From Larus michahellis (Eukaryota; Chordata; Aves; Charadriiformes; Laridae), in NCBI RefSeq assembly GCF_964199755.1, contig NC_133900.1, positions 74,818,727 through 74,882,726 on the forward strand: a stretch of 64,000 bases of DNA. Direction: 5' to 3'. Shown here piece after piece: positions 1 through 13,926 of this stretch (the stretch's first letter is position 1; the number at the start of each line of letters is the position of its first letter). A program made the translations under genes and the position numbers. The notes under the pieces are model-generated. The model ran no database searches and was not told where the DNA came from. It was given only the letters and a program-made list of their open reading frames with translations.

Positions 1-3000
1 CAAACTAGAAAACCTTCAAAAGTTATTTGGCAAGGAACAGGAGAATGTCTCCAATCTTAAACTGTCATGGTCTAGAGAAAGCCTTTTTCCCAGGGGACTC
101 TGATCAGACGGATGTCTTCGTGCCCTTTCCATCACCTCCATCCTGCCACATCATACCCTAGAGAAACATGCGTCCCTAGTGCAAGATCCTGCGTGGGTAA
201 GTGCCGCTTTGCTCGGGACTGGGTCTAGGGTCACAAAATAGTTGCCGTAGTGGCGGGCTGTTACGATGCCAGCTGTCTAACATACCTAAACAACTGTGCG
301 GGGAATTTGAAAGTCTATTGCCTTGTGCCCATGCTCCTCTGGGACCTTTCTCTTCAGTAGCCTTCAATAGCATCCCATGCATTTTTGAAATATTTTATGT
401 TAAATTTGTCCTCTGGTCAAATAAATTAAATTAGACTGTAAGAGAGTTAATTTATGCTAATCCTTTCCTTAGTCATTCTGAAGATGCAAATTCTGCAGAA
501 GAGAGGCAGATACTACTATTTTGTACAATACATGATGCGTGTATCTGTGCTTGCTTACTCACTTAAAATGACTGCTCCACCTACTGTGAAGAGGGGCTTC
601 ATTGTGGTATATGTTTTATATATATGCCCTTTAGAAACCACGGTTTGAACACGTGACTTTGAAACTGCAGTGAATCAGATTCTGCCTCTGTTATATGAAA
701 TAATCCTTCAGCTTGGACTTTGTCTAGACACGGCACTGCTGAAAGTACCTTTTAACATAAACAAAGGTAGTAGAAATGGTCTACTTCAAATGCATCGGCA
801 TGGCCCAGCTTCCCAAAGACATTTTGATGCCTAATTGCGACTGACATGGCCTATGAGATAATCATTACACCAGTCAGTTCACAGAAATGATACTCAGCAA
901 TTTTTCTAAAGCTCTTAGGAAAAAAAATGGGTCTAGGGAAGGCATTTAGCAAAACAAGAAACGGAACTGGTCAGAGGTAGGTGTATTTGCTCCCATGGAA
1001 AGTATGGCATTTGAGGCAATTAGAGTCACAGTGGTTTTGCTATTTCTTATTCTTAAGCCTTTTGAAGTATATTTGAACACGACTGAAATTTTAAAAACTC
1101 GGTGTGTTGTGCATGATGTTAGAAAATGTAGTCTGAAATTTAAATGGAGAATAATCTGTGTTTGAGGTGAAAACTAAATAGAAACCGATGAAAACTTCAA
1201 CAGATGTGTAATAAGGTCCTGAGGAAAAAGGAGAATGATTTGTGATGTGCATTTTGAGCCGAGTGGATGGGATATGGTAAAGATGACAGTGGCATGGCTG
1301 GGTAGTTTATTCCCTAGTGGGAGCAGAATAGTAAAGACCATAAAATCTGAGACTAGTGTGACTCTGGGCCTCCCACAGAGAACCAAAGTCCTGCTTCTGA
1401 GGAATGAGCAGAAATAAAATCCTGTGAAGCACTATGGCAACCATCACCAGGGATACCATCACAGATCTGAAACATGTTTATCCAGAAGAATTATAAGTCA
1501 CGGAGTGGGATGATAAACTTGGAAATGGTATTTTAAAAGTAAAAACACTGTCACCTGATAATTGCAGTGGTATAGAAATGTGACACTTGGACTTCTTAAT
1601 AAAACAAAACTGTTTTTAAGAGATACTGCAGTGAGTATCTCCTAGAAATAGCTAGAGAGAGTTGTATTTGCAAAATATCCATACACAAGAGAACTGGGAA
1701 ATTGTGCACAAAGGGAAACCACACCAGCAAAGTCACTGCAGTAGAACTAGGTAGATCTTTAAAAAACAAAAAAAAAAGATAAATCAATGAAATGAATAAT
1801 CACAAAAATATTTTATGGTCATATCTAAGACCAATATGTACTGACATTTGCAGCTAATCATGTTTGTAGGTGAAGTAAATTCCATCGGGTGTAGTGCGGT
1901 CTTCATGGATAGGGTTCCCCTGAGCAATACTTGCATTTGGCAAAGGTGAAAACCCCAACCAATTCTTGGCTCTATTTTCTTTTAAAGAGAGAAGCTGGAA
2001 TTGTCACATTCTGTTCCTGGATGTGTCATTGACTGGATCTATCACACTGGGCAATTCATCTACTTGTTTCAAATGTCTGTCTTTCAAGGGAAGACAAAAG
2101 CTTGCTAAAGTATCACGAAGATGAGCTATTTACCATTTATACAGATGTTTAAACACGTGAAGTGTTGGTTTACAAAATGCTGCATGATGTAATTTGTTGG
2201 CATTCTTCACAGTCGGCATTTTTCATCATGAGTCTTGAATGCTTTTATCTTCCACCTATACTGCCCACGAGTCATCTTGTTTCTCCACGAGTTCTCCGGT
2301 TTCATGTAGTTCTTGTTGACACTGCCTGCTCACATCTTCTGCAGCGATACAGAAGAAGACAGTGTTATCCTTTACTCCTGCTGAATTCATGAGTGAGCCT
2401 GTAAGAACAATAGCTAATAGTAGCAGTCTGTGTCAACAAATGTTTCCAAATCTCGCTGCCAGGCCTGGTTCAAATGTGAAGCTGAACTGTCTCTGATGGC
2501 CGTTAGATGCTTACAGCCTCCTGGCCCACCTCTCTGGGTGTATAAATGTCTACCAACCTTTGCAAATCCTTCAGTTAATAAGAAAAATAAAAAAAATATC
2601 CCGTATCCCACAAGCCCCTCAGCCCCTGCGGATGTCCCCAGCTGGTGCTACTTGGCTCCCCCATGAAGGAGGCTGGTGTCCGGGAACTGGGTCACCCTGA
2701 CAGGACATCCGCATGTCTGCTTGTACCCTGCGCCACTTGACAGAGAAAAACAAGCAACATTGCAGTCTAAATCACTGATGAGCAGGCAAGGAGAAAGCAC
2801 CCTAAACCAGAAAAATATTTCTAATGTTTGAGATTTGAGAGAAACTACTAAAGTTGTTGTAGTAGTGGCCTGGACCTGATCTTGAATAATAAAAAGCTGT
2901 TTCTGAGTAACAGGGAAGACAAAAGAAAAAGACAAAGAAAAATTATCACAGACACATTCCTTCTCAGTCTCAAAAATCCCGTCACCTCTGTATTTTCTTA

Positions 3001-5613
3001 CGTGCTTTTTCACTCTGGTATTGTCAGTGCAATATTTGCCTCCCAATATGACATCAAACCATTACTTAATACTTACGTATTGGCTTATTGCTTACGGAAG
3101 GAGCACTTTGTTCTGCTGCGTTGTTTAACATTACTCTTTGCTATTATGGGCAAAAATATGTTACTGTCGCTCGCACAGTGACACAAATTCAATCATCCTT
3201 TCAGTGGACGCCTTACCCAGATTAAATCAACCACTATGCATTGCATAAAAGCATTTCAAGTTAAAATGGTTCAAGTCAGTCCAATAACCAAGAAGCCCAA
3301 TGATTCATTACAGCTGATATCTTTAGTTATATTAGTATCGCATCCTTCCCTTTTTTGAAGGCAAATAATTTTTAGCAGCCCAGGTTTTCTTAGTGCTGAA
3401 CGCACAGGCCTTTATGATTGAATTTGCTTGTAGTGGGGAGCTGTATGATTGGGGCTTTTTTTTTTTCCCCTCTAACTTTTTTGTCCTGGGTTTCAAGGGT
3501 GGCGGAAGAGTTGCTTGATCCGATGCGGGCAGCGGCAGCAACCGCTGTATGGGTGATGCACAGAAGCATCCCTGCATGGCACCCGCCCTCTGCTTCTCGC
3601 CGGGATGCTCGGCTCCTTTCCACTTGTGGCATTGTTCTGCCCACACTTTTCAAACCACAGGACCACATCCTTGGGGACCACTTTGCTCTGAGTGATGAAC
3701 AATTCGGGTGTGTTTTCCCTAGTTTATGAAGGTTAGCAAAGATAAAAAAGCTTCTCCTAATGATTCAGTGTAACAGTTAAAGAAGCCAAAGCTTATTTCT
3801 AGAGCGATGTGGTCATAATTTTCCCTTTATAAGTGGATATACCACGTACAACTCAACTATACTGCGGTATGAGAAGTGCCTATACAGAAAGCCTGATGTG
3901 GGAGTTTCAAGCACGTGTTAGTGAAGGGAAGCTGTGACTCTACCTTAAGTGCTTTTTGAAAGCCCATCTCATCCCCTATCACAAATAGAAGAAAGAACTG
4001 TCTGATTTAGGTACACAGCACAGATACCCTTTGCATCATCTAATCATGAAGACAGGGGTAAGATGGAATTTTATTTCACTTCGTATGAGTTCCTGTGAGA
4101 AAACTGCAGAGCTACAGCTTTCTCCTTGGTTGTGAAAGCATAATTTAGGTACTTGGATCTATCTCTTCCTGGTAATTCTGTAATCCTTTTTTATAGCAAA
4201 CTAAATAGGAAAGGCATAGATGAATTTTCCATGATATTATGTATCAAAACAGTCAAGGGGTAACTCACAGAGAGTTTCATATAGCAGCTCCCCCACGCCC
4301 CCAAGGCTACACGTCTGAAATCAGAACCACTTGGTTCAGAGAAGACAGCGGCAATTAAGGATGGAGGGTGGTTTCCATGTGGTGAAAATCAGGAAGCTTT
4401 CACAGCTCCCAGTAGAGCTACCCAGCCTATTTCATCTGAGAACTTGGCTCCTTACGTGGCTTTTTGTCAAAGATGACTCTGTTCTTGGAGACACATGCCA
4501 GAGCTAGCGAGCTGCCAGGCAGCCCCAGCGCAAAAGAGACAAAGCTAAAAACTCCGGACTCAACATCCTCAGGAGAGGAAAAACCTCTCAGTTTTCTAAT
4601 GCCTTCTTCCTTGCTCCAAGAACTAGATAACACTGATGAATTGCCTCGATGGAAACATTCCACAGCAAATTTCAAATAGAAGAGGTTGGAATTTGAGACT
4701 TCTGAATTTAGGGCATTATAACGGACTATAAGGAGCATAAGCTGGCCTATCTTTTTAATAGGCTTCAAACAGTAGGATCTGCATATCATCTTTTAGCTAC
4801 CTGATTATTTAATCTTGTTGTCTGATTTGATTTATTTCCTTTATGATGAGTCTGTCAGCTAAGATACAATGGGACTGCAAAAGATCTCTTTGATTTAATG
4901 GCTTTCATTAGATTATGAGGTTCTCATTTTAATGAATAAGGAATTATGAACAATTTAACTTGTGAAGGGCAGCAATGATTACAGGCCAAATTTGAATTTA
5001 TGGAGAGCGCAAAGAGGAGCAAGAAATATGACGAACTTTAAACCGCTGTTAAAATCCACATGGGATAGAGAAGAAATACAGAATCTGAATACCCTGATTT
5101 TTTAAAACTATAAATGCTTATTAACCAATCATAACATTCAGACATTTAGATAAACAGATATATTAAAATGTAGTATTTGAGTAAAGCAGCTTTTGTCTAG
5201 TACCTTAAATTTAGTGCTATTCCCACTGAAATAAACTGAAATCAGGAGTGGCCATACTATGCAAGTTGTGTAAGACCAAACGAGGATCTATTCCATTTTC
5301 CCATCTCCAGCACCGACCAGGTCCAGGCCCACAGCTTTATTAATGCAGCCTTAATGCAAAATCTATTGAATTCAAGGGAAGTATTTCCCTGTTGATTTCA
5401 GAAGGAGCAGAAGCAAGCCATATAAGTGGCAATTATATTTTATTTGCCTATTTTCAAGCCAAAATAGTAGAACAGAATATTTTGAATAATCAAAAAATAG
5501 TTGAAGTTCATTGCATTAATCTAAGGTACTACAAAAATAGCCAAAAGTTGAAAAAAATATAATAAGGATATTCTCAGTTTTGCTTGTAAAATCCCCCAAC
5601 ATAAGAAGGACAT
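1..5613. other. Intergenic DNA, no gene recognised
   Basis: This AT-rich stretch has only short ORFs on both strands, none with a recognisable domain, codon signature or splice-site context. The longest (about 130 codons near 2.65-3.05 kb, minus strand) overlaps other ORFs of similar length on the opposite strand, as expected by chance. I saw no RNA gene, CR1 end or LTR here. In human the next gene on this side of USP46 is SPATA18, several hundred kilobases away, so a gene-free flank is expected. Confidence 0.6.
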
Positions 5614-6081
5614 GGACCTGTTGGAGTGGGTCCAGAGGAGGCCATGAAGATGATCCAAGGGCTGGAGCACCTCTCCTATAAGGACAGGCTGAGAGAGTTG
5701 GGGTTGTTCAGCCTGGAGAAGAGAAGGCTCCGGGGAGACCTTATAGCAGCTCCCAGTACCCGAAGGGGGCCTGCAAGAAAGCTGGGGAGGGGCTGTTTGC
5801 AAGGGCATGGATTGGCAGGACAAGGGGCAATGGCTTTAACCTATAGCAGAGTAGGTTTAGATTAGACATTAGGAAGAAGTTCTTTACTGTGAGGGTGGTG
5901 AGGCACTGGAACAGGTTGCCCAGAGAAGCTGTGGCTGCCCCATCCCTGGAGGTGTTCAAGGCCAGGCTGGATGGGGCTTTGAGCAGCCTGGTCTGGTGGG
6001 AGGTGTCCCTGCCCATGGCAGGAGGTTGGAACTAGATGATATTTAAAGTCCCTTCTAAACCGAACCATTCTGTGATTCTAT
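5614..6081 (+). mobile_element. CR1 LINE 3' fragment
   Basis: This is a 5'-truncated CR1 retrotransposon in plus orientation. The translation contains [20 protein letters not shown], the conserved segment near the C terminus of CR1 ORF2. The copy continues through the terminal part of ORF2 and the short 3'UTR, and ends in the typical 3' block ATTCTGTGATTCTATC. CR1 has no poly-A tail and ends in short 8-bp-like repeats, as seen here. The reading frame is broken downstream of the conserved segment, so the copy is dead. Confidence 0.93.
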
Positions 6082-9000
6082 CATCACCATGACATTTGTC
6101 TTTCCACAGCTGTGGTCCATGGGAGACACTTTGGTGGTGTTAGTGGTGTTATTTAGTTGAGTCCCAGCCCTCATCAGAGCCAGGTGACTTGCTACCCTTT
6201 GTTGTAGTAACAGCAGATAGTTTACTGGTGAAACAAGCAACCTGGATAAATATCTCAGGGTCCTATTGGCCAGCGGGCATGGGAAGAAGGACAAATGGTC
6301 CAGGGTGTGGATGGGAGTGAGGGGGCCTTTATGAGTCTAGGGAGATGGAATTAGGAACTCCAGGGTGCATTGCAAGGGTCATTGGGGTGTTGTCTTGCTC
6401 CTGTCAAGGACTTTACCCAGACAAACACTCTTGTAAAAGGCTTTTGGGTCCTTGCAAAGGAGCATGCTCAGGTATTTCCAGAGGTAACTTCAAGGGTCCT
6501 AAGGAGAGGATGAAAGACTCACGTTTAATCAATGTGCTTTTCTAGAGGTTTCCTGCTCTTTACATGGTCCTGAAAAGTAGACTAGGACTTGCCCCCTCTC
6601 TCGTTCCAAAGAACATACCAGTCTTTTAAAAAAAAAAAAAAGCTAATTAAGGAATTAATGACTACATATTATGCCAGAATCTGTAAAATGTGGGTTTATA
6701 TTTTATGTACACAGTAAAGCAAAAACTTTTGCTCCTTTATGTGTTGCTATAGCAATGCACACAAAAGATGCTTGTAGGAGAGATTTTAGGTGGTTTAAAT
6801 GCAAGTGATTGATGCGAAAGGAGTCACAAAATAGCTAAATAATAAACATAATTTTCAATTTAACTGTTCCCTCTGTCTGCTGTGGTACTGAGACCGAAAA
6901 TTTACTGCTGCAGAGACAAAATACATACTTATGAGAGACTCAGACAGCAAAGAGTTATTGTTTATCAAAAGAAAGGCAGCATCAAAATATTTCTGAGTAT
7001 TTTTTTTTAAGGTTTAGCACATGCTTGTTCTAAATTCCCTTTGCTCCCAAAACCAAAGAGGGGTCTCTGTCAAACAGACCCTTGATCAAACAGCTTAGAA
7101 GTTGCTTTTATTCAAGATCCTTGTGTACAAGTTGTTCTTGCACAAGTCCTTAGACTACAGCCAGGTACTAAAAGGGAGGAGAAAGAAATCACTGACCTCC
7201 AATCCCTGAAGTTTCATGATGAGCCACACTCCTGGAGCTGATATTTCCTCCAGAAACCTGGCTCTATTTTGTCTTTTCAGACTCAGGTTGTCTGGAAATC
7301 GTCCTGGAAAGCACAGGCAAAGCTGTCAGAGAGCTTGTAACTTGAGGAAATTCATCACAGACTGCCAAGGTCCAACATCTCTACTCAATATTTTCAAGTA
7401 CGGTAACATGCGCCTAGTTACGAGTACTATATGTGTACTTTCAATTAACAGACACCTAGTTACCGGCTGTTTTAGCCAGTTTTCTGACCCAACAGGATAA
7501 AAACTGCTCCCATTGACTTCAGTGAATGCCCCAGAGCACATCGAATTGTAGCATGCGAAAGGCAGGATTTCTTTCCCATCTGTTCCCGTGTATCAAATAT
7601 TGCATGGATATAGACGATGATAATTCATGCCAGTTGGGGGCTGTTTGGATATGGTGTTCTGTTTTGAGCTCATCTTTCATCAGACCGCATTCATCAGTGC
7701 TTTGGTCCGTTTCATCCACTGGTAGTTAGGATTTTTTGAGGCACAGGGGGGTTGCTTTGTTTGGCTTTTTATTAAATTCCTGTTACGAAAGGATAGCAGG
7801 TAGGATTTGGGAGGAAGAAAAGCAGTACTTTTTCACAGAAGTAGGAAAATACAGTTCCAGCGTGAGTGAGATCAGTGTCAAAATACATCTGCCTCCAAGG
7901 AAATACACTGTCTTAGAGAAAAAAGATCACAGTTTTCTCCTAGAGCAGCTTCTCTATTTTGATTAATGTCTGCGTTAGAGTCCAGAGGAAACAGCAACAC
8001 GAGAAGAAGCTGCGGTTGCAAAACAATTGTGCACACATGGTATTAAAACAATCGTTTTAAAGAAGTGACAAGTAGGGTGGCGCCTGATGCCCTCATTAGC
8101 ACTGCAGGACACTGGAGCGCAAGGATGCCCGTGCCCCGAGGCTCGCGCCTGAGGCAGTCATCCATCGCTTCTCCCATCGCTCTCTCAAGCAGACCTCAAA
8201 TCTGGGAGCCAGAATATTCTTAGTGTGTGAAACTGTGTTGACTGAGAAGCAAGTAAAAGTGGATGACGATTTAACTGTTTAGAAAAAAATCCGTGTCACT
8301 TACAAGTTCCTGCGTTACCCACTTGTGTTAGTTATCTAAGCCACCGTATCACCCATCAGGAGATTAGGCACAAGCTGTCCAGCCTTTGCCACTTGTAAAT
8401 GGAGTTGAACCATATGGTTTGTAAACCCCACAGCAGTCCTAATGTGAGTTCAGTTGGGTCCCATGTGCTGCTTCTGAAAACGAGTATTACTAATGCTTTT
8501 ACATCAAACTCATAAAACTTGGAACTGGTGTTAGGCCTGGATCTGACCTTTCCCAAAGTCTGGGAATGCTGAGATGATTATTATAAGGCTGTGAAGCCAA
8601 AGAGTAAAGGCAACACTTGGTAAACGTCCACAAAGAAAAGCACTAAGAAGCACAAAACATTTTCGTGTCACATAGCTGGTATGGCCCAAACCCTTGACTT
8701 TTCTTATTCGTTCTGTGAAGTATCTCTCTGTTAAGCAGAGAAGCCACACAGTCATTCTGGTTCGCTTTATTTGTTCGAAGGAGTTGAAAAGGTTAGGTAG
8801 AGTCCCTTCCTGGCCGTGTGTGGGTTGGGTGTGGGGAGGAAACAAAAGCAAATTATTCCGCTGTAGTTAGACCGCATTATAAAATTAACATTCAGCCAAA
8901 TGCAAATTTTCTTCTACAAAAGATCTTATCAGCTTTTGGAAGAGAATAGCTGCCTTTTCTTTGCTCACTGCCCAGTAGAAAGGGTCTGATGGGAACGGAC

Positions 9001-10239
9001 GTGGAAAATGAAAGGCAGCTCTTTAAACCACCAGTCGTTCCCTGTAACAGCTGAGGATGGTTCACTTCTGCATATTTGCTAGTGTTTGTTCCAGCCTCAA
9101 AACGTGGGTTTTTTGGAAACCTGATCCTTATGAGCTCCAAATGCCCATGTGGGCGAGGAATTGCCCTTTATGAAAGGAACACAGCATTTCTTACTCCCCT
9201 TCATGAATATTAACCATTTCCTTCTCAGAACATTGCAATGATTTAGCTGACTCCTCTGTTTTGTAGGTGGGAAAAAATGAGGTTAAAATGAAGAGCACAA
9301 AACCCAGGAGAGAAATAATTTTAGGACAGAGTTCTGGAAAAAAAATGTTGTTTGCCTTTTTAATATTTAACTTCATAAAACCATTGATGGGTTGGTTTGG
9401 GGGGGGGGGGTTGAGTGTATTATTTTATCCTTGTTAGATCAGTTTTGTTGATGATTTTGTAGCCATCCTAAAATCCTTCCAAGGGCCCAAGATGGAATAA
9501 GTAACATTGTAAATAACATGATAGCATCTTATTATCTAAAGCACAAATGGAAAACTATTACGGGTGACAAAATACTTTTTAGAGGGCAAATGAGCTAAGC
9601 AAACATGTAAAGAACCAGGCAGTATGCGTTGCGCAGCCCATTAGCCTAATTCCTATCTGTAAAAAAAGCAACAATTAACTGAGTAAGTTTGGAGAGAAAG
9701 TTTATTTCCCTTGGAAACTTTCCTTTCTTTTCTTTCTAAGGAAACGATCTTCCTTAATGGGTCATTTATTTCATAGCTGTCTGCGATAGGGTTTTACTCC
9801 TTTCCTTTGAAATCTCTAGATACGGTCATGTGAGAGACAGCGAGCCGCAAGAAACGTGCCGCAGCTCCCTCGTTAGGTCCCCTATTACTCACTCTGGCCC
9901 TGATCTTTGCCCACTGACTGATTTGGGTTATGATGGGGTATGTGGCTTGGAAATAAAACTCAATAATACTGACCTTTCAGGACAAACTTGGAGTATATTT
10001 GTATCACTGAATGAATTCCTGCCACCTCTGGACGGTTGTTTGATCTCTTTGTAAAGATCTTTACCTGTCAAATAAAGGTCAGCTAGTCTTACTGTCTGCA
10101 ATTGTCCCCCCTTGAAGGGAGTGCTGCAGTTATTAAAAGACTGCCTGAAAAGGAAAACATATACTGTTATAACCTAATTATTGTGCATATGAGAGTAATT
10201 GAAGTTGCAACCTCTACTCCCCTGACCTAAGCTCCATAG
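6082..10239. other. Intergenic DNA with a G-run
   Basis: No gene, RNA or clear mobile element was recognised. ORFs are short and overlap on both strands. A homopolymer of 12 G lies at 9399-9410. The composition is otherwise the AT-rich background of the flank. Confidence 0.5.
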
Positions 10240-10400
10240 TTCTCTGAGGTAGATAAATAGTGGCATACCCATTTTCTAGGCGGGAAATAGAGGAAGAGAG
10301 AGGTTGCATTATTTGCCCCATGTAATACAATGAATTCTTGATAGGGATGAGGTTGGAAGTCACAGACTCTCATGTTCAGTCTGTAGACATTGCTGCTCTC
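10240..10400 (-). repeat. MIR-like SINE remnant
   Basis: The plus strand reads like the reverse complement of the MIR core and 3' region: a GAGGTAGATAAATAG part, then CCCATTTTCTAGGCGGGAAA, then GAAGAGAGAGGTTGCATTA followed by TTTGCCCCATGTAATACA. The order and spacing match the mammalian/amniote MIR consensus as I know it. Divergence is high, so this is an old amniote-age insertion. Alternatives are another CORE-SINE or AmnSINE-type element with a shared core. Confidence 0.5.
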
Positions 10401-10502
10401 CTGAACATCCTTTCCTGAAGGGTGAGTCCTGTGAATGTGCCCTATAACATTGGATATTAAACGGTTGCAAAATTCACGGCAGCTGGTGAACTGGTATTGC
10501 AA

Positions 10503-11462
10503 ATCATAGAATCATTTTGATTGGAAGAAACCTTTAAGACCACCAAGTCCAACTGTTAACCTAACACTGCCATGTCCACCACTAAACCATGTCCCTCAGC
10601 ACTACATCAACACGTCTTTTAAATACCTCCAGGGATGGTGACTCCACGACTTCCCTGGGCAGCCTGTTCCAATGCTTGACAACCTTTTCAGTGAAGAAAT
10701 TTTTCCTAATATCCAATCTAAACCTCCTCTGGTGCAACTTGAGGCCATTTCTTGTCCTATCACTTGTAACTTGGGAGAAGAGACCGACCCCACCACTACA
10801 ACCTCCTCGGGCACGCTGCTGGCTCATATTCAGCTGGCTGTTGACCAACACCCCCAGGTCCTTTTCTGCCAGGCAGCGCTCCAGCCACTCCCCCCCAAGC
10901 CTGCAGCGCTGCTAGAGATTGTTGTGACCCAAGTGCAGGAGCCAGCATTTGGCCTTGTTGAATGTCATACCATTGGCCTCAGCCCATTGATCCAGCTTGT
11001 CCAGATCCCTCTGTAGAGACTTCCCACCCTCAAGCAGATCAACACTCCCACCTAGCTTGGTGTCATCTGCAAACTTACTGAGAGTGCACTTGATCCCCTT
11101 GTCCAGTCATTGATAAGGATACTCAAGAGAACTGGCCAATACTGAGCCCTGGGGAATACCACTGGTGACTGCCCACCAACTGGATTTAACTCCATTCATC
11201 ACAACTCTCTGGGCCTGGCCCTCCAGCCAGTTTTGAACCCAGAGAAGCGTACACCCATCCAAGCCATGAGCTGCCAGTTTCTCCAGGAGAGTGCTGTGGG
11301 AAACGATGTCAAAGGCGTTAGTAAAGTCTAGGTAGACAACATCCACAGCCTTTCCTTTGTCCGCTAAATGGGACACCTTGTCATAGAAGGAGATCGGGTT
11401 TGTCAAGCAGGACCCGCCTTTCACAAACCCACGCTGACTGGACCTTTTTGCCTGGTTGCAAA
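10503..11462 (-). mobile_element. CR1 LINE fragment with reverse transcriptase remnant and internal deletion
   Basis: This is a 5'-truncated CR1 on the minus strand; its 3' end is at the low-coordinate side (TAGAATCATTTTGATTGGAAG). The minus-strand translation of 11107-11469 holds reverse transcriptase blocks: VVYLDFTNAFD (catalytic motif A) and GIPQGSVL. The FADD catalytic box (SKFADDTKL) is readable near 11050-11085. Frames are interrupted, so it is inactive. At about 10.81 kb the protein jumps from [10 protein letters not shown] directly to [14 protein letters not shown]. The roughly 300 nt of ORF2 that normally separates these (including the EYC and [12 protein letters not shown] region) is missing, so the copy carries an internal deletion. 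Confidence 0.93.
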
Positions 11463-13065
11463 GTACCATGACTTATGGGGAAAAAAATAAACCCAAACCA
11501 ATAAAAAGGGGGCAGAGTGTCATTTGGAATTATGCCAGGGAACCTACTTCTTGGGTTTTTTTCATTAAGAAAGCTGCATGAATTCAGGTTTAACAGAGGT
11601 TCAAGGTAAGAAATGTTTTGCCTGGGGTATACGGCTCATTTTCATATTACAGGGATTTTGAGTAAAATACTTTTGGATAAATAAAGTTCAATTGTATGTA
11701 GAACATGGTGAATGGAGTGCTTTGTTTTCAGCTCAGTATCTGGAGGCTGGGATTGACCGCACAAGAGCGAGAGCAAGAGATTGAGTATATTAAGGAAACA
11801 TAGTCTCTAGGTACGTTTCTTCTACAAGTGTCATGGCAACTAAACGGACCTACTAAACAGCGAGCATTTATTCACCGCTGTTATTGCACTGAATGCTGGC
11901 TGCGCACCTTCTGTATTCTGCAGTACCGCTTGCTTTACGATAAACTGCTTGTCTTTCCTCATCCTCTGTAAATGCATTTGCGATCAATAAATGAGTATGA
12001 ATGTGTAGCATTGCCATAAAATAAAGCTTTTAGATTTCTTGCATCACCTTCTCTAAGCCACTGTAAAAATAGAGTTTAATACAAATACTGAACACTGCTC
12101 TGAAGCATGATATTGCAAAAGTGTGTTTAATTCAATGTTGGTTGAAACCACTTTGCAGGATAGTGATGCAGTATGCCCAGAAACATCCCATATATGTCAA
12201 CAGTGGAATTAGCAACCTATACTTGAGCATTTAAAATTATTGCAGTTGTAAAGGTTAGGGGGAAGAATTTTGCTTACCTTTTGAGGTTTTTTTTGTCTTC
12301 AAGGCCAGCCTCTGAGGGGCAACTGTGCCATTCTGGTGTCTTAGCCAACACTGGTCTCTGCCTGAACTGCTCATCTTGCAGAATTAAAACAGTCCAAACT
12401 TCAATGACCTTGACTCAGAATACCTTTGTTCATCTGAAAATGTAACTGGAAATATCCCGAGTGAAGAAAGAAATAAACCAATTAAATCACATCATCCTCG
12501 CTTTGCCTAGTATTTCCTGCTAGGGTAAAATAATTAACAATTACTAGGGAGCAAAAGAAAGCTAATCCATTCCTTGGAAAGCAAAGCACCGTTATGACAA
12601 ACTTCCCACATAACCTCAGCTGCCCCACTGCATTCCAGGCAAGACAAGCTGTTTCGGAGATAGCAAGGGATCAGGTTATACTGGAGCAATGTGCTACAAG
12701 ATCTGCACTTTGAACCACATCCAGAAGTGAATAGGTCATCAAGGCAGCTGCTGAGGAGCTGGTGAAAATGTTCCTACCAGTTACACTGGTCTAGCTGAGG
12801 GGCAGCCAGATTTAGCTGAATTTGTAGTTATCTAAAATATGGAGGGATTTTGGTACATATTACCCAATTTCTACTATTCTCACCGAGTTAAGAGCTGGAA
12901 ATTTATTCAGTTTTCTGGTAAACCATTTTGAGGATGAAAAATGCTTCATAAACGACAGTGAGAATTGTATGATTAGTGACTAAATAAAGGGTAAGATCTT
13001 GTGTTTTCAGAGAGTGGAGATAATCCCATTTGTAGTTCTTCTCCAGTGGTTACAGTATTACACAC
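11463..13065. other. Intergenic DNA between two CR1 copies
   Basis: AT-rich sequence with no ORF of interest, no recognised repeat end and no RNA gene. I see nothing that identifies a function. Confidence 0.5.
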
Positions 13066-13926
13066 ATAGAATCACAGAATGGTTAGAGTTGGAAGGGACC
13101 TTAAAGATCACCTAGTTCCAACCCTATGCCACGGGCTGGGACACCTCCCGCTAGACCAGGCTGCTCAAAGCCCCATCCAGCCTGGCCTTGAACACCTCCA
13201 GGGATGGGGCAGCCACAGCTTCCCTGGGCAACCTGGGCCAGTGTCTCACCACCCTCACAGCAAAGAATTTCTTCCTGATATCTAATCTAAATCCCCCCTC
13301 TTTCATTTTAAAACCGTTACCCCTCATCCTATCACTACAGTCCCTGACAAAGAGTCCCTCCCCATCTTTCCTGTAAGGCCCCCTTTAGGTACTGAAAGGT
13401 CACTATTAGGTCTCCCCAGAGCCTTCTCTTCTCCAGGCTGAACAACCCCAACTCCCTCAGCCTGTCCTCAGTTGCTCCAGCCCTCTGATCATCTTCGTGT
13501 CCCTCCTGTGGACCCATTCCGACAGGTCCATGTCCGTATGTTGACGGCCCCAGAGCTGGACACAGTACTCCATGTGCGTTCTCACCAGAGCAGAGCAGAG
13601 GGGCAGAATCACCTCCCTCGACCTGCTGTCCATGCTTCTCCTGATGCAGCCCAGGATGCAGTTGGCTTTCTGGGCTGTGAGCGCGCATTGCCTGCTCATG
13701 TTGAGCTTCTCATCTGCCAGCACCCCCAAGTCCTTCTCCTCAGGGCTGCTCTAAAGCCATTCTCCACCCAGCCTGTATTTGTGCTTGGGATTGCCTCGAC
13801 CGACATGCAAGACCCTGCACTTGGCCTGGTTGAACCTCATGAGCTTCACATAGGCCCACGTCTCAAGCCTGTCCAGGTCCCTCTGGATGGCATCCCTTCC
13901 CTCCAGCACATCAACCACACCACACA
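13066..13926 (-). mobile_element. CR1 LINE 3' fragment
   Basis: This is a second, longer minus-strand CR1 copy. The 3' end is at 13066 (ATAGAATCACAGAATGGTTAG). Reading up the minus strand gives the terminal ORF2 segment [20 protein letters not shown], then the upstream block with [16 protein letters not shown], then the [15 protein letters not shown] region, in different frames. Unlike the 10.5-kb copy it keeps the middle segment. It stops near 13926, inside the sequence upstream of NMSRQ, which fits 5' truncation during target-primed reverse transcription. Long plus-strand ORFs here are antisense shadows. Confidence 0.93.

Noticed and set aside
2648..3046. 132-codon minus-strand ORF
   Set aside because: No domain, no splice signals in context, and similar-sized ORFs overlap on the other strand.
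10589..11016. Overlapping plus-strand ORFs of 108 and 114 codons
   Set aside because: Antisense to the CR1 reverse transcriptase fragment at 10503-11462.
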